Of a stretch of DNA of 64,000 bases, positions 38,601-50,600 are shown one piece after another (position 1 is the first letter of the stretch; each line of letters starts with the position of its first letter). A program made the translations under genes and the position numbers. This DNA is from Plutella xylostella (Eukaryota; Arthropoda; Insecta; Lepidoptera; Plutellidae): assembly GCF_932276165.1 (NCBI RefSeq), contig NC_064007.1, forward strand, positions 4,102,001 through 4,166,000, written 5' to 3'. The notes beneath the pieces were generated by a model that searched no databases, was not told the DNA's origin, and saw only the letters and a list, made by a program, of their open reading frames with translations.

Positions 38601-41600
38601 GAGTATAATCAGCCTCTGTGTCTAGCCTTTGTGGACTATGAAAAAGCCTTCGACTCCATCGAGACCTGGGCAGTTTTGGAATCCTTGCAGAGATGCCAAA
38701 TCGATTGGCGCTATATCGAGGTGTTGAGATGTCTGTACAATGCCGCTACTATGACTGTCCAAGTACAGGACCACAAGACAAGACCTATCCAACTGCAACG
38801 TGGAGTGAGACAGGGGGATGTGATATCTCCGAAACTGTTCACCAATGCATTGGAAGATGTCTTTAAGACGTTGGACTGGAAAGGACATGGCATATGTGGC
38901 ATATGTTACCACAGTGTGCACCATATCTGACGCCTCTTCAGCACGCGTTTCTGCCAAAGCGGTCGGTAGTGACAAATCTGGTAACTATGCTAGATTTTAT
39001 CGCGCAGGAGATTGACACAGCGGCAGGTAACCAAGTGGATGTCATCTACCTGGACTTCCAGAAGGCCTTCGACCGTGTGGACAATGACACGCTTCTGATT
39101 AAACTGAGTCAAATGGGATTCGTGCCGAGGTTGTTGAAACTATTCGCCAGCATCTTCAGGGATAGACAACAATTTGTGAAATATGGCCCATATGTCTCGA
39201 GACCCTATGGAACTCACTCAGGAATAAGTCAAGGATCAAACTTGGGACCATTCTTGTTTGTCATCTTAATAAACGACCTGCCAGATGTAGTCACCAACTC
39301 TAAGGTACTGTTGTTCGCTGATCTCTGCAGGAACTCAGCTGGATGCTAAGTGGCCTAAATGCTTCCCGACGTGTAGGCCTCGGAATGAACTTGGACAAGA
39401 CGAAAGTCATGTACAATGCTCACATCAAACCGGAGCCGGTCGCCGTTGGTGAGGCAACACTCGACGTTGTGCAAGAATATGTCTACCTCGGGCAGACTAT
39501 TCGGCTAGGCAGAAGCAACTTCGACAAGGAGGCTGCAAGGCGCATCCAACTGGGTTGGGCTGTATTCGGGAAACTTCGTCACATATTCTCCTCGGCCATT
39601 CCTCAGAGCCTGAAGACAAAAGTCTTCAACCAGTGCGTCCTGCCAGTGATGACGTATGGTGCAGAGACGTGGACACTGACGGTAGGACTGGCCCACCGAT
39701 TTAAAGTCGCTCAGCGTGCTATGGAGAGAGCTATGCTTGGGGTTTCTCTGATGGATCGTATCAGAAATGACGTTATCCGTCAGAGGACTAAGGTTACCGA
39801 CATGGCAGTGGGCTGGTCATATCTGCCGAAGATCCGATAACCGTTGGGGTAGACGAGTTCTCGAGTGGAGACCACGAACAGGCAAACGCAGCGTGGGACG
39901 CCCTCCTGCCCGCTGGACTGACGACCTTAGGCGGGTGGCGGGTAGTGGTTGGATGAGGAAGGCCGAGGACCGAGTGTTGTGGCGCTCCTTGGGAGAGGCC
40001 TATGTCCAGCAGTGGATGATTATTGGCTGATGATGATTACAATTTTATACGAATGCCTTTCAAATATAAAAGTGAAAATGAATGAATGTTGATGCAATAA
40101 TAATTAATGCTGAACATTCGTTCCAGTAATTGCAATTATACAAAGAATATTTTTTGTAACAAATCTGGCCATGTCGTTGTCCACACGGACAATGTATCCT
40201 TCGAACAATATAACCTACATCAATGTATGATTGTCGTCCCACAACAATCAAATACCGTCAACGACGACGTCGTCTGTCCAAAATATTTCCTGCACCGAAG
40301 TTACGAGTTACGACGTAACTTGTCAATAGAGCATTTATTCGAGGGGTCTACTATTGCTTGACGACATACGAGGTTCCGAGAGCAGTCACGCAATCGGTAT
40401 GTTTAATGCAACGAGATAGAGTCCTCGTTAGCGGAGCAGAGCCTCCAAATATCGATGTCGTGAAGCTACCCGTAGAGTTACCATCCACTAGTTGGAATAG
40501 AGGCTGGTCCAAAGGCCAATGCTCAATTTACTGTCTATTGGCTAAGTCAATAAATATGTACTTGTTAAACTTTTATCAATAAATTATTCGTTCGAACTAA
40601 GTTCATATTGTTGACAATAATTTAATCTAGTTGAAGCTGTTGGTAATAATTTAAATAGTTCTTAAATTGACAATATCAGAATTGTTTTTTTCGGTCAGAT
40701 GCCCAGACACCTGGATAGTAGCTGAATGAGGAATGCCGAGTATGGACTGATGAGGGGCTAAGAAGGGATCTATGTCATAGTGGATCTTATAATAAGGAGG
40801 ACGTCTTCAATGACAAACCTAAGGCCAGATTCTCATACCAAATGTTATTTTGTATTGAACGTTTCACGTTCTCTCCTGAAAGTCGTGCTCCTTTGTCTTC
40901 ATAAATGCAACTTTTATTAAACTTTAACTTTATTTCCGCTTGTACTCCAGCTTACTTTACAATTTCTAGCGAGTCTAAGTAAATACATGTCGCCCAAACC
41001 CCCCAGGGTCGGAACTTTGACCCGGGAACAAAAATGTCGATATTTCTCCTTCCTTTAACTTTTATATAAGTTTCCTTAACTCGCTAAGTCTGCTGTAAGC
41101 CTGTGTTATCTAAGAGGTCCTTGACTTGGAATATTATCTGGGAATTTGTAGGGCTAAGTGTTATCTCGGTTGCTTGTGCGTTCGTTTTGAAGGTGAATGC
41201 CAATGTATTGTTATCTCCTTCGCTTTCTCTGTCTGTACGCTTCTTTTGTTTAATTTTATTTTAACGAGAAACTTATGATGATGCCTTATATGCTTATAAT
41301 ATTATTTTATATAAGTAAATAATATTTTTAAAGTGACTTGTGTATAAAAGGTTTTTATTAAGTATCCTGTATGTACATGTGTTTTGAATCGGTCTGGTAG
41401 TACCATTGTTATATCTATTGTTGTTTTCATTATATTAAGTGGGTAATAAGTTCTAATCGCAAGTTAGTAAAGTTGTGAACAAGTATTTATGTAAGCGACC
41501 TCACACTAGCGCTCGCTAAACAACTTCAGATTGAATCCCTGATAAGTATCCAGTAACAAAGCTTATCCCTTTTTAACTTGTCACCGAAAAAGACACGGAT

Positions 41601-44600
41601 GTTATAATTTTGGTAGCTGGTAGTATCCGTTTGTCGGTCGTATCCCAAAACTGATGAAGCGAATAGGGCTCAAAGTGTAGACGCAAATTTCCTACGATGC
41701 GTTATTCAATGTCAGAGAACATTATATTCAAGATAATTAATATTTATTCACAATATTATAAACAATAGCACCAATTCAGTCGGAACTCGGATAGTGAAAG
41801 TGAGCGACTACGAAGTTTCGTATTGTGTAACTATAGCTTTCTTTGTAGCTCACATCTCCTTTCTTTTGCGTGTTTTGAGACATTAGCTATTGTAACTATT
41901 ACGTAAGAACGCGATAGGCGCCTACTAGTATTTAAATGGGTAGAAAAAAATAATGAATAAAATACTTCATTTCCGTTCACCTAGTATGATATTTAGTGCC
42001 AATTTCTCCATTCTCGGTTAGAGCATAACCAGGGAGTAGTGGTTAACTTTTGACACATCTGTCATGAATTTTATATGGAGATGACGTATAATTTATAAAT
42101 CAATCACTGTCGGTTATCTAACCAATGAAATGAAGAAATTGGCACTTAGTTGTTAGGTGAAACTTTTGATGACTGACATCGATAGTTATAGAAATGCTTA
42201 CGGTTCTGGAAACGGTTTGAATCCCAACTGAGGTAGGCTTAGTGGGAGTTTGATTATGCTGTATACATGTATGTTATTTTCAATTCACCAAAAATAACAG
42301 TGTACTAGTGGCAAATGACAAGTTATAAAACTTATCTGCAATGAACATGCAACAAACGTATAACACATTACACAACACAAGTAACTCTCTGCCTCTTCTG
42401 GCAATCTCTACATCTGAGGCGCGAGCATAGGATTCGATACTATTTTCGAATCTACACGAAGGGTCACTTTTACCAAACGCTAAACGTATTTAAATCAAAT
42501 TTTAAATACATTTTGTACTAACTGACAGACGTATGATAGGCTACTAAATACGTTTAGCGTTTGGTGAAATTCCACCTAACATATGGAAAAAAAAAAGTTA
42601 CTTTTGGAAATAACTTTGCCTTACATTTTGACAGTGACAGTTGACGATACGCAACGTTAACGGAGGATCGAAACTTGTGCTCACGACTCTGATGTTGCGT
42701 TAAAATGCGATTCTTTTAGTAGAAGGAGAAAAACTAATTCCTTTCTGATATGGCGATATAAATGCGGGCCGAGAGCTACACCGGAGCTTATCGCAAATAT
42801 AATTAAAGGAAACGCCTGACGCTGTAAGAGTATTTCGGTGAAATGTATGATTCTTCAGCGATAATAAGTACTATCGGTTTCTGGTTTTTGTATTGATCGT
42901 GCATAGATTTGAGACAAAATTATATGACATAGATTTTAATACATAGATATGAGATTGTTCAGAAATCTTGTTGTAATTAGTAATAATTACGGTACTTCGT
43001 TTTGCCATTCCCTTTTGTTGGTGATAGAATTTGAGTTTTATAGCATTTATAAGTGTGTCAGACCAACATATCAAATCTCATATCTCACTTCTTACTATCA
43101 AGGTGGTTCAGTTATATCAACTATGTATAACCACCTCGTACATTCATTGCTGCGTCAGAAACTCTTGGATTCCTAGAATACGGCAACAGGAAAAAGGTTA
43201 GGGTTAGAGATTAGCTAAAGATAATTTAAAGATAAGGGAGACAGTGTAGCATGGTGCCGTCAGGCGGTTTCAGTGTTTGTTCAGGACAACACTTAGGTCT
43301 TGATAGCCGAGCTTAGGTCTTATCGTTTAGGCGTAAGGTGAGACAGAATTAGCGAAAATTTAGATGCAAATGTGGAGATTGTCTTTTGGGAACGGTAATT
43401 TGAAAATATTGAGAACATAATATTATGGATGTGGCTTTATGAATCAGAGATACAAGTAACGGATTGTCTTTTATTTTACGCGATGGAGTTGGCTGAACTA
43501 TGCTGAGTCTGAAATGAAAAAAGACTTTTTCATACTCAGTTAGTTTTTTTTTGTCAAATAATTATATTACAGCAGAAGCCTTAAAGCTTTTCTGCTACGG
43601 TAGAATAGATGAAAAAAAAAACCACTGGTGAATAAAAAGTTTACACAATCCGTTGCCGACCTGTAGGTGGCACAAATCCCCATGTCCATGTTAATCTTCG
43701 AATCCTTCTCTTTTTCAGCCAGGCAAAAATCAGGGACATTTTCCGACTGTACTAAGTAAGAAATTGAAAACTTGAAAGCATACCCACACTTCACCCGAGT
43801 TGTCTACACAGAGAAGCCCGGGAGTAAATATTAGCTTTGCACGTTAGTTTTAACACTGAAAACTTAGCTTCAGGCGTTTTGGGCAAGAAAGATGGGCCTG
43901 GATGTTGTTCTGTTTGCAACCCAACCCTTTGTGTGAAATGCCCCATTTTATATTTTAGTAGTTGTGGTCAACCATTTGTTTTTTATGATTTTATGGATCA
44001 AATTAGGATAATCAATAAAATAAGAAAACTCAAAAATATAATATATCTATCTGCCATGGCTTAGAAAGCATATAATTTTAGGAAGAGGATTTATGTAATA
44101 ATAAACTCTTAATTATTTATTGTGTTCATTAAAGAACCCGCTAAGCCGCTTTAACTTGCCTTTAATTACAATTCAATGCCAAAACGTCTATACTGCAGCT
44201 GTCCTTAGGCCTCTTCCAACGACCGCCACAACATCTCAATTTCCCCCTTACAATTGTTTCTGGCCAAATCCCCTTAACGTTCACTACTATGTTATCTTAA
44301 TGACCCCTCAACATAAGCGCAATAACATCTCAAATACCCATATGCCGTATTAGTCTTTCTAACAGAAGTTTTTTATTTCCAGCAACGGTCCCGTGGAGAA
44401 CGCGTACGGCCCGCAGCACAGCCCCGTGTCCCGCTCCGACGCCTCCACCGAGGACGCGGAGCTGTCGGCCGCGCTCGCGCACCAACACCACCTGTCGCTC
44501 ATGCAGGTGACGAGCCATCTCTCTCTGTCTCTGTCTGTCACAGCCCCGTGTCCCGCTCCGACGCCTCCCGAATGAGCTACTCCCGCGTACAGGTGTAACG

Positions 44601-47600
44601 TGTATATATTGGGTGGATCAACATGAAATAGTAAAACTTGACGTGACAGACCCGTGATGACGCTTCCACAGAGGATGCCTAGTTTCCTTCTCAGCATTAC
44701 ATTAATTATTTCATTACAGTGCCATCTACCAATGTCGCTTGGTATTGGTAGTCATCGGCTAACTAGTACAACCGTATTATCGCAACGAAAACTCGCATTG
44801 TTTACATTTGTCCCGAAAATTACGATCCTAACTCAGGTTTCTCTCCTCCCCAGGCCGGTGACTACCCCGTGGGCCAGGTCGCGCTGGAGGGCGACTACGG
44901 GCAGTATGTGTCGTCCCCCGCCGCCCACTACAACCACATGTCGCACCTCACCATGGCGCCCTCGCAGAAGTACCCGCACGTGAGTGTAGTCGCAGTAGTC
45001 ATCATCATCATCAGCAGTATGTGTCGTCCCCCGCCGCCCACTACAACCACATGTCGCACCTCACCATGGCGCCCTCGCAGAAGTACCCGCACGTGAGTGT
45101 AGTCGCAGTAGTCATCATCATCATCAGCAGTATGTGTCGTCCCCCGCCGCCCACTACAACCACATGTCGCACCTCACCATGGCGCCCTCGCAGAAGTACC
45201 CGCACGTGAGTGTAGTCGCAGTAGTCATCATCATCATCATCAGTATCAGGATCTTTTCGGGTGCTGAAAGATGCCTCTCGATAGATGTGTCTTTTATGTC
45301 CGGAGAAATCTTCAATAGACGTGTCTTAAATATGTATTTGTCTAGAGAACCCTGTGCCGCAGCGATATCCTTGATTATAATCTGTTAATCCTTTTATACC
45401 AACGATCGCCCGAGTCTGAAAAGATTTATGAACAGTCGATTAAGCCATTGAAAATATAACGTAGTAATTTGTGTCTAAATGTTTCGTCAGATGAAAATTT
45501 CTGTTGGCTCAGTTTATGGTTCTAAGCAAAAATCTATAGATGAAAAATAGGAACCGGCTATTAGGTCACCTTGTACGATCTACAGCTATATTCTAAAATT
45601 GCATTCAAAATATAATATACCGGGTGAGTCGAGTAACTCTCTCACCTCGCTTTAACTTCTGATAATATAATAGAAGCGGAAATACGATACACGCGGCTTG
45701 GATCGAGTATCGCAAGATGCTCGAATGAGGCATCTCATTATTTCCCCCGAAACTCGATACATACGGAAAGATGACTGACTGAAACGTTGAAAACTGATAG
45801 TCGATCAGATGTGGGTTGAATGGTGGCCTTCCATATGATGTATGTTTTTGTTTTAGGTAGGTAATATTGTGTATTTTCATAGATATCTAATGTTACCTAA
45901 ATATGGTTGAAAACTTCACAAAACAACAAAGACAATGTAGTCCACTACCTGTTTTTATTTCTGATTCTTGATTATGATTTTTTTTCAAATATAAGTACAT
46001 TCTCACATGTATGTAAATTACTACATAAAACTCATGACCTGCATGGTCTATGCTGTAGCAAAAATTTATTTCGCAAATATCTTGCAATTATATCAATACA
46101 AAATATGTCGAATTGTGTGATCTTCTTTCACAAATAAACCCCAGCTCCACAACATTGCCTACCCCATACCCTTACACGTCTATGTATAGTCCTCCCAACA
46201 TTAACCGTCGCCTACCCTTCCAGCAGGCGATGGATTCCGTCTCCGTGTCAGGCGGCGGCTACGCGGGCGGTCACTACGCGCACTACGGCGCCGCCTACCC
46301 TCCGCACCCGTACTGCGAGCAGCCGCAGTACATGCCGCAGGTTAGTGACTACCCGACGACACCATGACGTTACTAGGGTTACTCGATATTGACGAAAAAC
46401 GAACGCTCGAGGGCCTTCGTGCAACGCAAACTTAATATAACGAGATAGAGTCGTGGCTCGCGCAGCTGCGCTCTAAAACTTCGTTTTCGTCTTCGAGAGT
46501 GACCCTCCTGACAATCATCCATGCCGATTGGGTTGAAATAGTAACTGGTTTAGAGAACCAATAAAATAGCTGTATTTATCGCTCACTGTCTTCAAGAGAC
46601 AAGTGTGACTAGGTTTTGTTTATTATACCTACACTCACGAGCAATGTTGTAATATAAGCAAGCTTGTAATATACTAAGTAAGAGGCAATTTGGTTACCAA
46701 CAGGGAGTTGGCACTGTTGAAGCAGTAGACGCCCTCACTTGTGAAGTAGTGACTAATTTGAATAAGAGACTTAAGGTAGCAGGTGTGTTTCTGGACTTAA
46801 GCTCCGCCTTTGACTGCGTAGATCATCAAATTTTATTGCAAAAGCTCGAGCACTATGGAGTACGTAATGAACAACTGAATCTTATAAAGAGTTACCTAAG
46901 TAATAGAAAACAATATGTAGAGTTGAAAAGCATTAATTATGGTGAAGAATTAACTTTCAATTCAAACTGGGTAGATCTCAAAACCGGAGTTCCGCAAGGC
47001 TCAATTTTGGGTCCAATATTTTTTATAGTATTTATAAATGACCTAATAAACTATATTGGATCCAAGATTCCAGATGTGACTCCAATCATATACGCAGATG
47101 ACACTAACGCTATAATTTCAGCTAGTAATATTGACGAATTAAATGATAAAATAAATTTGACTCTTCAAGAATTCTCAATATGGTTTATGAATAATAATTT
47201 AATAATAAATTCTGATAAAACGAATGTAATGCTATTTCAATCGACATGTGGTAAAAATGAAGTACTAAATGTAAAATTAAATGGACAACATATTGAAACT
47301 GTGGATGAAGTCAAGTTCCTCGGCGTAAACATTGACTCTCGTTTAAATTGGAAAAAAGAGCTAGTGAGTGTGACAAATAAAATAAGCTCAGCTTGCTACG
47401 TATTGCGAAGTCTTAGAAACGAAGCGACTATATCGCAATTAAAAATGATATATCATTCACTAGTTGAATCTCGCTTGAGATATAGCATTAAACTATGGGG
47501 AAACAGCTACAAATACAATATCACAAAAGCTTTTGTTGCACAAAAAAGGGCCATAAGGATAATTTTTAGGATATCTCAACGGGACTCATGCAGAGATTTT

Positions 47601-50600
47601 CTCATTAAACTTGGAGTCTTGACTGTTCCTTGTCTTTATCTGCTAGTTCTACTTTGCGATATGGCTAAGCATCCTGAGACGGTAGAGACTGACGAAGAAA
47701 GACTATTTAGACTGACAACAAGAAGGAAGGACATCCCCAGCAAGGGTGGCGCAGTTCTGCCAATGTTGCAAGTTTATATGCACAGTGCTCAGTACCAGAA
47801 TACGCGGTTATTTAATAAATTACCCTTACACTTGAAATCTGTCAGCAAATACAATCACTTCAAGACAAATTTAAAAAAATGGTTATTAAAGAAATGTTAC
47901 TATTCTGTTAATGAATTTATAAATGATAGATCATGTGAATAATTATATTTTAATAATTTACTTTGTTTAATGTATTATAATATTATTTAATTGTATTGTA
48001 AATGCATGTTAAATTAGTACCTACTTAATTATGTAAATATTCAATGCGATATATGTTGCTCAGAATAAAAAAAAAAAAAATTGAAATGAAAAAGTTCCAG
48101 TGACAATAGCACCAAATTACTCCTAAACGGAAAAGACTAGCTTTATAACGCCGTCTGCAATACTGAAGTACATTTAACCGCGCATCAGAATATTAGAAAA
48201 GAAGATGGGGTTATTTGGTGTCGACATTTTGTAAGTGGAGCTTTTTCATTGCTTGTCAGTGTACTAATACCGATAATAACTGTATCGTATCTCCCCAGGA
48301 GTACGCGGAAGGCGGTGGTAGTGCGTCCCCCCGCAGCGCGTCGCCCACCGCGCTGCAGCAGCATAACCTGCACATGCAGCAGAGGTCAGTAGCTACTACC
48401 TAGAGATTGGAAAATATAGCATGAGTTCGATTGACAGCCTTATCTTATGTCTAATAAATTGAAAACGAGCAAATGACAAATAAAATGTATGGATTTGGCA
48501 GTTGGTATAAGGCTCATGTTTTATTTTAAGAGTTTTTATTATAAATGTAAAAGTATGTGAGTATATTGTTTTTTTTTAATATGCCACGTAGTAAGCTGAA
48601 ACCGTGGATTGTGGATTGACTCATAGACTCCTTTTTATCCCGCAATTTCCACGTAAAAACCAATTGAAGCTTGCGGCAAAAAAATTTAACTGCATAGTAC
48701 AACAGAAGCCAGTGTCGTGTGACTAGTTTTCGGTACACCGCCACACAGTCGACGGGACGACATCGGGGCGGCGACTAGACTCAAGCGTGCCGAGTGTTTT
48801 GATTTATATCATTCAGTAGTTTCTTTAATGACAAACAAATTACAGACTATTGCATTTAGTAGTCCCTATTTTCTTTATGTTATGTAATGTTCAAAGTGTA
48901 AATATATTTTTCCTTTACAGTAGATACGAGTCGGGCTCGCTCGAGCAGCTAGGGCGGCACTACTGCGTGACGTCACCGCGCGGCGACTACGCGCCCATAG
49001 CGCCCGCCTACTACGCTCACTACCCGCCCTACACCGTGAGTAAACAAGTGTTGTCTGGAAGAAACTTAGCTTAGGCTTAGTATACCAATTTTGCAACACC
49101 CTGTATAAAATGCTGGTATATCAACGTAGAACATGTCTACATCGCTTTTTGTCGAAGAACTAAATTAATTTTATATAGTCAACCATTATTATTGTTTAAT
49201 GCACAACTTCTGACTGCACTTGCCACACATAAACCCTGCGTGGTTTAAGCGGCAGGTTTTTGTTGTAACTTATGTACCTATTATAAAATGTTTTTGGAAA
49301 ATAAACGAAATATATATATATATATATAGCAGAGTTTTCATCACACATATTCTTGATAGTATTATAAGTCTGAAGGCAATGTTCTTCAGTGCGTCCAGCC
49401 GATGATGACGTATGGTTCTGAAATGTAGACACGTCCACCGAGTTAAAGTGGCTCTGTGCACTCTGGTAAGTCGAAGGTAAGGATCGCAATTGAAATAAAG
49501 TATAATAATTATGCACTTGTTTTACAAAGAAATATAAATAAATATGTTAGAGAGAAACAACGATTGACCATACTAGGTGCCTTTATAGTTGATTCTGCAA
49601 AATGTATTCTAACAGAATCTTTCAAATAACCTTCGATAACTCCTAATGAGTTTTACTATCAATTTTGTAATTAATCAGACAGTTTTAATCATCTCTCTAA
49701 TTGAATAAGTCGTCAACATTTTATGTAAGTAATTAAAATCATGCATTTTAACTGTTTTAGCCGATGGAAACCTATTAAAATTGTTGATTTCTAGCTGTAG
49801 AATAGCTTTGTGTTGAAAACAAACACTTCTTCTTCTCCAATCGTGTAAATGCACTAAGCTAACTTCCTCCAGCGTTTCTCTACTCTTATTGCGAGATCAT
49901 TGGCCTGGCCCAACAAACACTTTAAAGCCATAAATGGACAGTAATACTTTCTATTGTTTTAAATAATTATAAAGTTTTCTAAGCACAGTTCGTTTATTTA
50001 GTCTCTGTTTTTAATTTAATTATATGTTTTTGTTCGTAGGACTCTCAAAATGGATTAAGCCTGGGCAGCGCCGGCGGACAGTCTATGTATGGTGATGAAG
50101 AGGAGCTACAGAAACAGATGGCTGGCATGTCTCTAGGTAAGTTCGGTACCATATTGTAATAAATAATAATTTCAGATGGTCTGCAAACCAGGAATGCTGG
50201 ATAAGCCATATAGTGATAGGGTGTGTGAGTTAGATTAAATAAAAATAGCACCGCCCCGTTTTGTTGTTACGAGAATGATGAGTTCTGTCTTAGTTTTACC
50301 CGATGTATGGCAACAAGCTAGCCTCCTATTGCATTGGACACAACACTAGCGAAAATTGTGAAATGCCCTGCAAGATAGTGTGTGTGTGTGTGTGTTTATA
50401 AAATGTATTTTATAGTTGGGCTGAGTATTATTGATTATTCATTTAACTTCTAAGCTTTAGTAGTCTAATAAGCCCTATAGTTCTTCGTTGCTGTACTTTA
50501 ACATTTCAAATAACCATTATCTTATCCCTCCCCCCAGTGCACGGTGGCATGGGCGCGCGCGACGACGGCGGCGGCCTCCAGTGGCGGGACCCCAACCTGC

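Larger units (their letters stand above)
36898..40030 (+). mobile_element. RTE-clade LINE, 5'-truncated, with an internal jockey-type segment
   Basis: The endonuclease and first part of the RT are RTE-like (36898-38897). A jockey/CR1-like RT piece occupies about 38898-39325. From about 39330 the RTE sequence resumes (MLSGLNASRRVGLGMNLDKT) and runs to the C-terminal tail ending near 40024, followed by the tgatgatgat tail. Same sense as p120. It cannot make a full protein because frames change at the junctions. Confidence 0.88.
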
